Positions 10,201 to 21,532 are shown, numbered from the stretch's first letter. The stretch is 64,000 bases of DNA from Thysanoteuthis rhombus (GCA_963457665.1 OY735225.1:3945586-4009585), one strand, 5' to 3'. The notes: generated by a model not told the origin, from the sequence alone. Numbers and translations are program-made.

Positions 10201-10351
10201 TTTGTATTTTATTTCATTCATCCTATTCAAGCTATAGCAGCCAGCGAACGTTTAGATTCGCTCACTGGAGGAATGCTTTGCTAGCTTTCCTTTGGAGGTA
10301 AATAAGCAACAATAGTCAGTATATATAATATGGGAGCGAAACGAAAGAGTC

Positions 10352-10425
10352 GGCCGGTTAGCTCAGTAGGTTAGAGCGTCGTGCTAATAACGCAAATGTC
10401 GTGGGTTCGAGCCCCATACTGGCCA
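10352..10425 (+). tRNA. tRNA-Ile-AAT: tRNA-Ile(AAT), T17A/G43A type
   Basis: Same linked substitutions as the copy at 2554; last copy of this type. Confidence 0.93.
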
Positions 10426-10834
10426 AGTGCTCTTTTGGAATCGAGTATTGGCTCCCTCCAATGCTCAATGATTAGGTTCGATTGAAAAAATCAATTAAAA
10501 AAAAATTACCGCTGGCCCAATAGAACAATAGGTAGAATATGACGAGCATTTCTTTCTACATGTGTGCATGGTGTAATGGCCGCCTTCGTGCTATCATTAC
10601 ATGAATGTGTTTACTGCGATGATGCCCGTCTTTGCTATCAATGTCTCCCTGACTCATATTGACGCACCTATTACCGTGGATATGGATGTTTTTTTCCTGT
10701 TCAATGTATGATAAATTTGTTTCTTCTTTTAATCCCTCCATCACAACTTGCTGACTTTATCAAGTGTACGGTGCGCTGATTTGTCAAGATTTCTTTCTTT
10801 GGCTTGATTTCTTTCGAGCAAAACACGCTGAGAA

Positions 10835-10907
10835 GTCCCTGTAGCGCAGGGGATAGCGTGCTGGACTTTTAATCCAGAGGCCGTGGGTTCGAATCCCACC
10901 AGGGATG
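10835..10907 (+). tRNA. tRNA-Arg body with TTT (Lys) anticodon
   Basis: Anticodon TTT at 10868-10870 plus C25T. T loop intact, unlike its block partner at 6579. Confidence 0.9.
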
Positions 10908-11058
10908 TTTGTATTTTATTTCATTCATCCTATTCAAGCTATAGCAGCCAGCGAACGTTTAGATTCGCTCACTGGAGGAATGCTTTGCTAGCTTTCCTTT
11001 GGAGGTAAATAAGCAACAATAGTCAGTATATATAATATGGGAGCGAAACGAAAGTGTC

Positions 11059-11132
11059 GGCCGGTTAGCTCAGTTGGTTAGAGCGTCGTGCTAATAACGC
11101 GAATGTCGTGGGTTCGAGCCCCATACTGGCCA
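11059..11132 (+). tRNA. tRNA-Ile-AAT: tRNA-Ile(AAT)
   Basis: Consensus copy. Confidence 0.97.
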
Positions 11133-11541
11133 AGTGATCTTTTGGAATCGAGTATTGGCTCCCTCCAATGCTCAATGATTAGGTTCGATTGAAAAAATCA
11201 ATTAAAAAAAAATTACCGCTGGCCCAATAGAACAATAGGTAGAATATGACGAGCATTTCTTTCTACATGTGTGCATGGTGTAATGGCCGCCTTCGTGCTA
11301 TCATTACATGAATGTGTTTACTGCGATGATGCCCGTCTTTGCTATCAATGTCTCCCTGACTCATATTGACGAACCTATTACCGTGGATATGGATGTTTTT
11401 TTCCTGTTCAATGTATGATAAATTCGTTTCTTCTTTTAATCCCTCCATCACAACTTGCTGACTTTATCAAGTGTACGGTGCGCTGATTTGTCAAGATTTC
11501 TTTCTTTGGCTTGATTTCTTTCGAGCAAAACACGCTGAGAA

Positions 11542-11614
11542 GTCCTTGTAGCGCAGGGGATAGCGCGCTGGACTTCTAATCCAGAGGCCGTGGGTTCGAA
11601 TCCCACCAGGGATG
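11542..11614 (+). tRNA. tRNA-Arg-TCT: tRNA-Arg(TCT)
   Basis: C5T gives a T5-G68 wobble in the acceptor stem. Confidence 0.95.
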
Positions 11615-11765
11615 TTTGTATTTCATTTCATTCATCCTATTCAAGCTATAGCAGCCAGCGAACGTTTAGATTCGCTCACTGGAGGAATGCTTTGCTAGCT
11701 TTCCTTTGGAGGTAAATAAGCAACAATAGTCAGTATATATAATATGGGAGCGAAACGAAAGTGTC

Positions 11766-11839
11766 GGCCGGTTAGCTCAGTTGGTTAGAGCGTCGTGCTA
11801 ATAACGCAAATGTCATGGGTTCGAGCCCCATACTGGCCA
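11766..11839 (+). tRNA. tRNA-Ile-AAT: tRNA-Ile(AAT)
   Basis: G43A weakens the anticodon stem; G50A turns the G-T pair at the base of the T stem into A-T. Confidence 0.92.
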
Positions 11840-12248
11840 AGTGATCTTTTGGAATCGAGTATTGGCTCCCTCCAATGCTCAATGATTAGGTTCGATTGAA
11901 AAAATCAATTAAAAAAAAATTACCGCTGGCCCAATAGAACAGTAGGTAGAATATGACGAGCATTTCTTTCTACATGTGTGCATGGTGTAATGGCCGCCTT
12001 CGTGCTATTAGTACATGAATGTGTTTACTGCGATGATGCCCGTCTTTGCTATCAATGTCTCCCTGACTCATATTGACGCACCTATTACCGTGGATTTGGA
12101 TGTTTTTTTCCTGTTCAATATATGATAAATTCGTTTCTTCTTTTAATCCCTCCATCACAACTTGCTGACTTTATCAAGTGTACGGTGCGCTGATTTTTCA
12201 AGATTTCTTCCTTTGGCTTGATTTCTTTCGAGCAAAACACGCTGAGAA

Positions 12249-12321
12249 GTCCCTGTAGCGCAGGAGATAGCACGCTGGACTTCTAATCCAGAGGCCGTGG
12301 GTTCGAATCCCACCAAGGATG
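12249..12321 (+). tRNA. tRNA-Arg-TCT: tRNA-Arg(TCT), multi-mutant
   Basis: G17A in the D loop, G24A (C11-A24 mismatch) and G68A (C5-A68 mismatch in the acceptor). Anticodon kept; function doubtful. Confidence 0.86.
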
Positions 12322-12472
12322 TTTGTATTTTATTTCATTCATCCTATTCAAGCTATAGCAGCCAGCGAACGTTTAGATTCGCTCACTGGAGGAATGCTTT
12401 GCTAGCTTTCCTTTGGAGGTAAATAAGCAACAATAGTCAGTATATATAATATGGGAGCGAAACGAACGTGTC

Positions 12473-12546
12473 GGCCGGTTAGCTCAGTTGGTTAGAGCGT
12501 CGTGCTAATAACGCAAATGTTGTGGGTTCGAGCCCCATACTGGCCA
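12473..12546 (+). tRNA. tRNA-Ile-AAT: tRNA-Ile(AAT)
   Basis: G43A (C29-A43 mismatch) and C49T. Confidence 0.92.
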
Positions 12547-12955
12547 AGTGATCTTTTGGAATCGAGTATTGGCTCCCTCCAATGCTCAATGATTAGGTTC
12601 GATTGAAAAAATTGATTAAAAAAAAATTACCGCTGGCCCAATAGAACAATAGGTAGAATATGACGAGCATTTCTTTCTACATGTGTGCATGGTGTAATGG
12701 CCGCCTTCGTGCTATTAGTACATGAATGTGTTTACTGCGATGATGCCCGTCTTTGCTATCAATGTCTCCCTGACTCATATCGACGCACATATTACCGTGG
12801 ATTTGGATGTTTTTTTCCTGTTCAATGTATGATAAATTCGTTTCTTCTTTTAATCCCTCCATCACAACTTGCTGACTTTATCAAGTGTACGGTGCGCTGA
12901 TTTGTCAAGATTTCTTCCTTTGGCTTGATTTCTTTCGAGCAAAACACGCTGAGAA

Positions 12956-13028
12956 GTCCCTGTAGCGCAGGAGATAGCACGCTGGACTTCTAATCCAGAG
13001 GCCGTGGGTTCGAATCCCACCAAGGATG
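12956..13028 (+). tRNA. tRNA-Arg-TCT: tRNA-Arg(TCT), multi-mutant
   Basis: Same three changes as the neighbouring copy at 12249: a direct duplication. Confidence 0.86.
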
Positions 13029-13179
13029 TTTGTATTTTATTTCATTCATCCTATTCAAGCTATAGCAGCCAGCGAACGTTTAGATTCGCTCACTGGAGGA
13101 ATGCTTTGCTAGCTTTCCTTTGGAGGTAAATAAGCAACAATAGTCAGTATATATAATATGGGAGCGAAACGAAAGTGTC

Positions 13180-13253
13180 GGCCGGTTAGCTCAGTTGGTT
13201 AGAGCGTCGTGCTAATAACGCGAATGTCGTGGGTTCGAGCCCCATACTGGCCA
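13180..13253 (+). tRNA. tRNA-Ile-AAT: tRNA-Ile(AAT)
   Basis: Consensus copy. Confidence 0.97.
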
Positions 13254-13662
13254 AGTGATCTTTTGGAATCGAGTATTGGCTCCCTCCAATGCTCAATGAT
13301 TAGGTTCGATTGAAAAAATCAATTAAAAAAAAATTACCGCTGGCCCAATAGAACCGTAGGTAGAATATGACGAGCATTTCTTTCTACATGTGTGCATGGT
13401 GTAATGGCCGCCTTCGTGCTATTAGTACATGAATGTGTTTACTGCGATGATGCCCGTCTTTGCTATCAATGTCTCCCTGACTCATGTTGACGCACCTATT
13501 ACCGTGGATATGGATGTTTTTTTCCTGTTCAATGTATGATAAATTCGTTTCTTCTTTTAATCCCTCCATCACAACTTGCTGACTTTATCAAGTGTACGGT
13601 GCGCTGATTTGTCAAGATTTCTTTCTTTGGCTTGATTTCTTTCGAGCAAAACACGCTGAGAA

Positions 13663-13735
13663 GTCCCTGTAGCGCAGGGGATAGCGCGCTGGACTTCTAA
13701 TCCAGAGGCCGTGGGTTCGAATCCCACCAGGGATG
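13663..13735 (+). tRNA. tRNA-Arg-TCT: tRNA-Arg(TCT)
   Basis: Consensus copy. Confidence 0.97.
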
Positions 13736-13886
13736 TTTGTATTTTATTTCATTCATCCTATTCAAGCTATAGCAGCCAGCGAACGTTTAGATTCGCTCAC
13801 TGGAGGAATGCTTTGCTAGCTTTCCTTTGGAGGTAAATAAGCAACAATAGTCAGTATATATAATATGGGAGCGAAACGAAAGTGTC

Positions 13887-13960
13887 GGCCGGTTAGCTCA
13901 GTTGGTTAGAGCGTCGTGCTAATAACGCGAATGTCGTGGGTTCGAGCCCCATACTGGCCA
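13887..13960 (+). tRNA. tRNA-Ile-AAT: tRNA-Ile(AAT)
   Basis: Consensus copy. Confidence 0.97.
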
Positions 13961-14369
13961 AGTGATCTTTTGGAATCGAGTATTGGCTCCCTCCAATGCT
14001 CAATGATTAGGTTCGATTGAAAAAATCAATTAAAAAAAAATTACCGCTGGCCCAATAGAACAATAGGTAGAATATGACGAGCATTTCTTTCTACATGTGT
14101 GCATGGTGTAATGGCCGCCTTCGTGCTATTAGTACATGAATGTGTTTACTGCGATGATGCCCGTCTTTGCTATCAATGTCTCCCTGACTCATATTGACGC
14201 AGCTATTACCGTGGATTTGGATGTTTTTTTCCTGTTCAATGTATGATAAATTTGTTTCTTCTTTTAATCCCTCCATCACAACTTGCTGACTTTATCAAGT
14301 GTACGGTGCGCTGATTTGTCAAGATTTCTTTCTTTGGCTTGATTTCTTTCGAGCAAAACACGCTGAGAA

Positions 14370-14442
14370 GTCCCTGTAGCGCAGGGGATAGCGCGCTGGA
14401 CTTCTAATCCAGAGGCCGTGGGTTCGAATCCCACCAGGGATG
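14370..14442 (+). tRNA. tRNA-Arg-TCT: tRNA-Arg(TCT)
   Basis: Consensus copy. Confidence 0.97.
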
Positions 14443-14593
14443 TTTGTATTTTATTTCATTCATCCTATTCAAGCTATAGCAGCCAGCCAACGTTTAGATT
14501 CGCTCACTGGAGGAATGCTTTGCTAGCTTTCCTTTGGAGGTAAATAAGCAACAATTGTCAGTATATATAATATGGGAGCGAAACGAAAGTGTC

Positions 14594-14667
14594 GGCCGGT
14601 TAGCTCAGTTGGTTAGAGCGTCGTGCTAATAACGCGAATGTCGTGGGTTCGAGCCCCATACTGGCCA
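14594..14667 (+). tRNA. tRNA-Ile-AAT: tRNA-Ile(AAT)
   Basis: Consensus copy. Confidence 0.97.
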
Positions 14668-15076
14668 AGTGATCTTTTGGAATCGAGTATTGGCTCCCTC
14701 CAATGCTCAATGATTAGGTTCGATTGAAAAAATCAATTAAAAAAAAAATACCGCTGGCCCAATAGAACAATAGGTAGAATATGACGAGCATTTCTTTCTA
14801 CATGTGTGCATGGTGTAATGGCCGCCTTCGTGCTATTAGTACATGAATGTGTTTACTGCGATGATGCCCGTCTTTGCTATCAATGTCTCCCTGACTCATA
14901 TTGACGCACCTATTACCGTGGATTTGGATGTTTTTTTCCTGTTCAATGTATGATAAATTCGTTTCTTCTTTTAATCCCTCCATCACAACTTGCTGACTTT
15001 ATCAAGTGTACGGTGCGCTGATTTGTCAAGATTTCTTTCTTTGGCTTGATTTCTTTCGAGCAAAACACGCTGAGAA

Positions 15077-15149
15077 GTCCCTGTAGCGCAGGGGATAGCG
15101 TGCTGGACATATAATCCAGAGGCCGTGGGTTCGAATCCCACCAGGGATG
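15077..15149 (+). tRNA. tRNA-Arg body with TAT anticodon and A33
   Basis: The loop is CATATAA: T33A and C35A, with TAT at 15110-15112 in the anticodon position. C25T is also present. Loss of U33 removes the U-turn base, so decoding is doubtful even though the stems are intact. Confidence 0.85.
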
Positions 15150-15300
15150 TTTGTATTTTATTTCATTCATCCTATTCAAGCTATAGCAGCCAGCGAACGT
15201 TTAGATTCGCTCACTGGAGGAATGCTTTGCTAGCTTTCCTTTGGAGGTAAATAAGCAACAATAGTCAGTATATATAATATGGGAGCGAAACGAAAGTGTC

Positions 15301-15374
15301 GGCCGGTTAGCTCAGTTGGTTAGAGCGTCGTGCTAATAACGCCAATATCGTGGGTTCGAGCCCCATACTGGCCA
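15301..15374 (+). tRNA. tRNA-Ile-AAT: tRNA-Ile(AAT), anticodon-stem variant
   Basis: G43C alone gives a C29-C43 mismatch; G47A in the variable region. Confidence 0.91.
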
Positions 15375-15783
15375 AGTGATCTTTTGGAATCGAGTATTGG
15401 CTCCCTCCAATGCTCAATGATTAGGTTCGATTGAAAAAATCAATTAAAAAAAAATTACCGCTGGCTCAATAGAACAATAGGTAGAATATGACGAGCATTT
15501 CTTTCTACATGTGTGCATGGTGTAATGGCCGCCTTCGTGCTATTAGTACATGAATGTGTTTACTGCAATGATGCCCGTCTTTGCTATCAATGTCTCCCTG
15601 ACTCATATTGACGCACCTATTACCGTGGATTTGGATGTTTTTTTCCTGTTCAATGTATGATAAATTCGTTTCTTCTTTTAATCCCTCCATCACAACTTGC
15701 TGACTTTATCAAGTGTACGGTGCGCTGATTTGTCAAGATTTCTTTCTTTGGCTTGATTTCTTTCGAGCAAAACACGCTGAGAA

Positions 15784-15856
15784 GTCCCTGTAGCGCAGGG
15801 GATAGCGCGCTGGACTTCTAATCCAGAGGCTGTGGGTTCGAATCCCACCAGGGATG
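15784..15856 (+). tRNA. tRNA-Arg-TCT: tRNA-Arg(TCT)
   Basis: C48T only. Confidence 0.96.
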
Positions 15857-16007
15857 TTTGTATTTTATTTCATTCATCGTATTCAAGCTATAGCAGCCAG
15901 CGAACGTTTAGATTCGCTCACTGGAGGAATGCTTTGCTAGCTTTCCTTTGGAGGTAAATAAGCAACAATAGTCAGTATATATAATATGGGAGCGAAACGA
16001 AAGTGTC

Positions 16008-16081
16008 GGCCGGTTAGCTCAGTTGGTTAGAGCGTCGTGCTAATAACGCGAATGTCGTGGGTTCGAGCCCCATACTGGCCA
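16008..16081 (+). tRNA. tRNA-Ile-AAT: tRNA-Ile(AAT)
   Basis: Consensus copy. Confidence 0.97.
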
Positions 16082-16490
16082 AGTGATCTTTTGGAATCGA
16101 GTATTGGCTCCCTCCAATGCTCAATGATTAGGTTCGATTGAAAAAATCAATTAAAAAAAAATTACCGCTGGCCCAATAAAACAATAGGTAGAATATGATG
16201 AGCATTTCTTTCTACATGTGTGCATGGTGTAATGGCCGCCTTCGTGCTATTAGTACATGAATGTGTTTACTGCGATGATGCCCGTCTTTGATATCAATGT
16301 CTCCCTGACTCATATTGACGCACCTATTACCGTGGATTTGGATGTTTTTTTCCTGTTCAATGTATGATAAATTCGTTTCTTCTTTTAATCCCTCCATCAC
16401 AACTTGCTGACTTTATCAAGTGTACGGTGCGCTGATTTGTCAAGATTTCTTTCTTTGGCTTGATTTCTTTCGAGCAAAACACGCTGAGAA

Positions 16491-16563
16491 GTCCCTGTAG
16501 CGCAGGGGATAGCGCGCTGGACTTCTAATGCAGAGGCCGTGGGTTCGAATCCCACCAGGGATG
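16491..16563 (+). tRNA. tRNA-Arg-TCT: tRNA-Arg(TCT), anticodon-stem variant
   Basis: C40G leaves a G30-G40 mismatch. Confidence 0.91.
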
Positions 16564-16714
16564 TTTGTATTTTATTTCATTCATCCTATTCAAGCTATAG
16601 CAGCCAGCGAACGTTTAGATTCGCTCACTGGAGGAATGCTTTGCTAGCTTTCCTTTGGAGGTAAATAAGCAACAATAGTCAGTATATATAATATGGGAAA
16701 GAAACGAAAGTGTC

Positions 16715-16788
16715 GGCCGGTTAGCTCAGTTGGTTAGAGCGTCGTGCTAATAACGCGAATGTCGTGGGTTCGAGCCCCATACTGGCCA
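16715..16788 (+). tRNA. tRNA-Ile-AAT: tRNA-Ile(AAT)
   Basis: Consensus copy. Confidence 0.97.
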
Positions 16789-17197
16789 AGTGATCTTTTG
16801 GAATCGAGTATTGGCTCCCTCCAATGCTCAATGATTAGGTTCGATTGAAAAAATCAATTAAAAAAAAATTACCGCTGGCCCAATAGAACAATAGGTAGAA
16901 TATGACGAGCATTTCTTTCTACATGTGTGCATGGTGTAATGGCCGCCTTCGTGCTATTAGTACATGAATGTGTTTACTGCGATGATGCCCGTCTATGCTA
17001 TCAATGTCTCCCTGACTCATATTGACGCACCTATTACCGTGGATTTGGATGTTTTTTTCCTGTTCAATGTATGATAAATTCGTTTCTTCTTTTAATCCCT
17101 CCATCACAACTTGCTGACTTTATCAAGTGTACGGTGCGCTGATTTGTCAAGATTTCTTTCTTTGGATTGATTTCTTTCGAGCAAAACACGCTGAGAA

Positions 17198-17270
17198 GTC
17201 CCTGTAGCGCAGGGGATAGCGCGCTGGACTTCTAATCCAGAGGCCGTGGGTTCGAATCTAACCAGGGATG
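17198..17270 (+). tRNA. tRNA-Arg-TCT: tRNA-Arg(TCT), T-stem variant
   Basis: C62T and C63A: one wobble and one G51-A63 mismatch in the T stem; also weakens the B box. Confidence 0.89.
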
Positions 17271-17421
17271 TTTGTATTTTATTTCATTCATCCTATTCAA
17301 GCTGTAGCAGCCAGCGAATGTTTAGATTTGCTCACTGGAGGAATGCTTTGCTAGCTTTCCTTTGGAGGTAAATAAGCAACAATAGTCAGTATATATAATA
17401 TGGGAGCGAAACGAAAGTGTC

Positions 17422-17495
17422 GGCCGGTTAGCTCAGTTGGTTAGAGCGTCGTGCTAATAACGCGAATGTCGTGGGTTCGAGCCCCATACTGGCCA
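17422..17495 (+). tRNA. tRNA-Ile-AAT: tRNA-Ile(AAT)
   Basis: Consensus copy. Confidence 0.97.
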
Positions 17496-17904
17496 AGTGA
17501 TCTTTTGGAATCGAGTATTGGCTCCCTCCAATGCTCAATGATTAGGTTCGATTGAAAAAATCAATTAAAAAAAAATTACCGCTGGCCCAATAGAACAATA
17601 GGTAGAATATGACGAGCATTTCTTTCTACATGTGTGCATGGTGTAATGGCCGCCTTCGTGCTATTAGTACATGAATGTGTTTACTGCGATGATGCCCGTC
17701 TTTGCTATCAATGTCTCCCTGACTCATATTGACGCACCTATTACCGTGGATTTGGATGTTTTTCTCCTGTTCAATGTATGATAAATTCGTTTCTTCTTTT
17801 AATCCCTCCATCACAACTTGCTGACTTTATCAAGTGTACGGTGCGCTGATTTGTCAAGATTTCTTTCTTTGGCTTGATTTCTTTCGAGCAAAACACGCTG
17901 AGAA

Positions 17905-17977
17905 GTCCCTGTAGCGCAGGGGATAGCGCGCTGGACTTCTAATCCAGAGGCCGTGGGTTCGAATCCCACCAGGGATG
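17905..17977 (+). tRNA. tRNA-Arg-TCT: tRNA-Arg(TCT)
   Basis: Consensus copy. Confidence 0.97.
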
Positions 17978-18128
17978 TTTGTATTTTATTTCATTCATCC
18001 TATTCAAGCTATAGCAGCCAGCAAACGTTTAGATTCGCTCACTGAAGGAATGCTTTGCTAGCTTTCCTTTGGAGGTAAATAAGCAACAATAGTCAGTATA
18101 TATAATATGGGAGCGAAACGAAAGTGTC

Positions 18129-18202
18129 GGCCGGTTAGCTCAGTTGGTTAGAGCGTCGTGCTAATAACGCGAATGTCGTGGGTTCGAGCCCCATACTGGC
18201 CA
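18129..18202 (+). tRNA. tRNA-Ile-AAT: tRNA-Ile(AAT)
   Basis: Consensus copy. Confidence 0.97.
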
Positions 18203-18610
18203 AGTGATCTTTTGGAATCGAGTATTGGCTCCCTCCAATGCTCAATGATTAGGTTCGATTGAAAAAATCAATTAAAAAAAAATTACCGCTGGCCCAATAG
18301 AACAATAGGTAGAATATGACGAGCATTTCTTTCTACATGTGTGCATGGTGTAATGGCCGCCTTCGTGCTATTAGTACATGAATGTGTTTACTGCGATGAT
18401 GCCCGTCTTTGCTATCAATGTCTCCCTGACTCATATTGACGCACCTATTACCGTGGATTTGGATGTTTTTTCCTATTCAATGTGTGATAAATTCGTTTCT
18501 TCTTTTAATCCGTTCATCACAACTTGCTGACTTTATCAAGTGTACGGTGCGCTGATTTGTCAAGATTTCTTTCTTTGGCTTGATTTCTTTCGAGCAAAAC
18601 ACGCTGAGAA

Positions 18611-18683
18611 GTCCCTGTAGCGCAGGGGATAGCGCGCTGGACTTCAAATCCAGAGGCCGTGGGTTTGAATCCCACCAGGGATG
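18611..18683 (+). tRNA. tRNA-Arg body with TCA (UGA-reading) anticodon
   Basis: The loop is CTTCAAA: T36A makes anticodon TCA at 18644-18646, complementary to the UGA stop codon. C35 and U33 are kept, so arginylation stays plausible. C56T changes the T loop to TTTGAAT, which weakens the B box and a conserved tertiary contact. All stems pair. It is not a selenocysteine tRNA: the length and variable arm are those of the Arg copies. Confidence 0.88.
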
Positions 18684-18834
18684 TTTGTATTTTATTTCAT
18701 TCATCCTATTCAAGCTATAGCAGCCAGCGAACGTTTAGATTCGCTCACTGGAGGAATGCTTTGCTAGCTTTCCTTTGGAGGTAAATAAGCAACAATAGTC
18801 AGTATATATAATATGGGAGCGAAACGAAAGTGTC

Positions 18835-18908
18835 GGCCGGTTAGCTCAGTTGGTTAGAGCGTCGTGCTAATAACGCGAATGTCGTAGGTTCGAGCCCCAT
18901 ACTGGCCA
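18835..18908 (+). tRNA. tRNA-Ile-AAT: tRNA-Ile(AAT), T-stem variant
   Basis: G52A gives an A52-C64 mismatch. Confidence 0.91.
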
Positions 18909-19317
18909 AGTGATCTTTTGGAATCGAGTATTGGCTCCCTCCAATGCTCAATGATTAGGTTCGATTGAAAAAATCAATTAAAAAAAAATTACCGCTGGCC
19001 CAATAGAACAATAGGTAGAATATGACGAGCATTTCTTTCTACATGTGTGCATGGTGTAATGGGCGCCTTTGTGCTATTAGTACATGAATGTGTTTACTGC
19101 GATGATGCCCGTCTTTGCTATCAATGTCTCCCTGACTCATATTGACGCACCTATTACCGTGGATTTGGATGTTTTTTTCCTGTTCAATGTATGATAAATT
19201 CGTTTCTTCTTTTAATCCCTCCATCACAACTTGCTGACTTTATCAAGTGTACGGTGCGCTGATTTGTCAAGATTTCTTTCTTTGGCTTGATTTCTTTCGA
19301 GCAAAACACGCTGAGAA

Positions 19318-19390
19318 GTCCCTGTAGCGCAGGTGATAGTGCGCTGGACTTCTAATCCAGAGGCCGTGGGTTCGAATCCCACCAGGGATG
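19318..19390 (+). tRNA. tRNA-Arg-TCT: tRNA-Arg(TCT)
   Basis: G17T in the D loop; C23T gives a G12-T23 wobble. Confidence 0.94.
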
Positions 19391-19541
19391 TTTGTATTTT
19401 ATTTCATTCATCCTATTCAAGCTATAGCAGCCAGCGAACGTTTAGATTCGCTCACTGGAGGAATGCTTTGCTAGCTTTCCTTTGGAGGTAAATAAGCAAC
19501 AATAGTCAGTATATATAATATGGGAGCGAAACAAAAGTGTC

Positions 19542-19615
19542 GGCCGGTTAGCTCAGTTGGTTAGAGCGTCGTGCTAATAACGCGAATGTCGTGGGTTCGA
19601 GCCCCATACTGGCCA
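19542..19615 (+). tRNA. tRNA-Ile-AAT: tRNA-Ile(AAT)
   Basis: Consensus copy. From here rightward nearly every unit has the 7-bp longer spacer. Confidence 0.97.
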
Positions 19616-20031
19616 AGTGATCTTTTGGAATCGAGTAGACATTATTGGCTCCCTCCAATGCTCAATGATTAGGTTCGATTGAAAAAATCAATTAAAAAAA
19701 AATTACCGCTGGCCCAATAGAACAATAGGTAGAATATGACGAGCATTTCTTTCTACATGTGTGCATGGTGTAATGGCCACATTCGTGCTATTAGTACATG
19801 AATGTGTTTACTGCGATGATGCCCGTCTTTGCTATCAATGTCTCCCTGACTCATATCGACGCACATATTACCGTGGATTTGGATGTTTTTTTCCTGTTCA
19901 ATGTATGATAAATTCGTTTCTTCTTTTAATCCCTCCATCACAACTTGCTGACTTTATCAAGTGTACGGTGCGCTGATTTGTCAAGATTTCTTTCTTTGGC
20001 TTGATTTCTTTCGAGCAAAACACGCTGAGAA

Positions 20032-20104
20032 GTCCCTGTAGCGCAGGGGATAGCGCGCTGGACTTCTAATCCAGAGGCCGTGGTTTCGAATCCCACCAGG
20101 GATG
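20032..20104 (+). tRNA. tRNA-Arg-TCT: tRNA-Arg(TCT), T-stem variant
   Basis: G53T leaves a T53-C61 mismatch and alters the B box. Confidence 0.91.
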
Positions 20105-20255
20105 TTTGTATTTTATTTCATTCATCCTATTCAAGCTATAGCAGCCAGCGAACGTTTAGATTCGCTCACTGGAGGAATGCTTTGCTAGCTTTCCTTTGGA
20201 GGTAAATAAGCAACAATAGTCAGTATATATAATATGGGAGCGAAACGAAAGTGTC

Positions 20256-20329
20256 GGCCGGTTAGCTCAGTTGGTTAGAGCGTCGTGCTAATAACGCGAA
20301 TGTCGTGGGTTCGAGCCCCATACTGGCCA
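20256..20329 (+). tRNA. tRNA-Ile-AAT: tRNA-Ile(AAT)
   Basis: Consensus copy. Confidence 0.97.
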
Positions 20330-20745
20330 AGTGATCTTTTCGAATCGAGTAGACATTATTGGCTCCCTCCAATGCTCAATGATTAGGTTCGATTGAAAAA
20401 ATCAATTAAAAAAAAAATACCGCTGGCCCAATAGAACAATAGGTAGAATATGACGAGCATTTCTTTCTACATGTGTGCATGGTGTAATGGGCGCCTTTGT
20501 GCTATTAGTACATGAATGTGTTTACTGTAATGATGCCCGTCTTTGCTCTCAATGTCTCCCTGACTCATATTGACGCACCTATTACCGTGGATTTGGATGT
20601 TTTTTTCCTGTTCAATGTATGATAAATTCGTTTCTTCTTTTAATCCCTCCATCACAACTTGCTGACTTTATCAAGTGTACGGTGCGCTGATTTGTCAAGA
20701 TTTCTTTCTTTGGCTTGATTTCTTTCGAGCAAAACACGCTGAGAA

Positions 20746-20818
20746 GTCCCTGTAGCGCAGGGGATAGCGCGCTGGACTTCTAATCCAGAGGCCGTGGGTT
20801 CGAATCCCACCAGGGATG
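20746..20818 (+). tRNA. tRNA-Arg-TCT: tRNA-Arg(TCT)
   Basis: Consensus copy. This unit and the next are near-identical neighbours. Confidence 0.97.
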
Positions 20819-20969
20819 TTTGTATTTTATTTCATTCATCCTATCCAAGCTATAGCAGCCAGCGAACGTTTAGATTCGCTCACTGGAGGAATGCTTTGCT
20901 AGCTTTCCTTTGGAGGTAAATAAGCAACAATAGTCAGTATATATAATATGGGAGCGAAACGAAAGTGTC

Positions 20970-21043
20970 GGCCGGTTAGCTCAGTTGGTTAGAGCGTCGT
21001 GCTAATAACGCGAATGTCGTGGGTTCGAGCCCCATACTGGCCA
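20970..21043 (+). tRNA. tRNA-Ile-AAT: tRNA-Ile(AAT)
   Basis: Consensus copy. Confidence 0.97.
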
Positions 21044-21459
21044 AGTGATCTTTTCGAATCGAGTAGACATTATTGGCTCCCTCCAATGCTCAATGATTAG
21101 GTTCGATTGAAAAAATCAATTAAAAAAAAAATACCGCTGGCCCAATAGAACAATAGGTAGAATATGACGAGCATTTCTTTCTACATGTGTGCATGGTGTA
21201 ATGGGTGCCTTTGTGCTATTAGTACATGAATGTGTTTACTGTAATGATGCCCGTCTTTGCTCTCAATGTCTCCCTGACTCATATTGACGCACCTATTACC
21301 GTGGATTTGGATGTTTTTTTCCTGTTCAATGTATGATAAATTCGTTTCTTCTTTTAATCCCTCCATCACAACTTGCTGACTTTATCAAGTGTACGGTGCG
21401 CTGATTTGTCAAGATTTCTTTCTTTGGCTTGATTTCTTTCGAGCAAAACACGCTGAGAA

Positions 21460-21532
21460 GTCCCTGTAGCGCAGGGGATAGCGCGCTGGACTTCTAATCC
21501 AGAGGCCGTGGGTTCGAATCCCGCCAGGGATG
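21460..21532 (+). tRNA. tRNA-Arg-TCT: tRNA-Arg(TCT)
   Basis: A64G gives a T50-G64 wobble. Confidence 0.95.

Noticed and set aside
12685..12900. Plus-strand 71-codon ORF (also at 19761 and 48235) and 60-78-codon ORFs on either strand in single units
   Set aside because: They appear only where a private point mutation removes a stop codon; they are not shared across units.
18611..18683. Selenocysteine tRNA (TCA anticodon)
   Set aside because: It lacks the long variable arm and extended acceptor of tRNA-Sec and is otherwise a tRNA-Arg copy.
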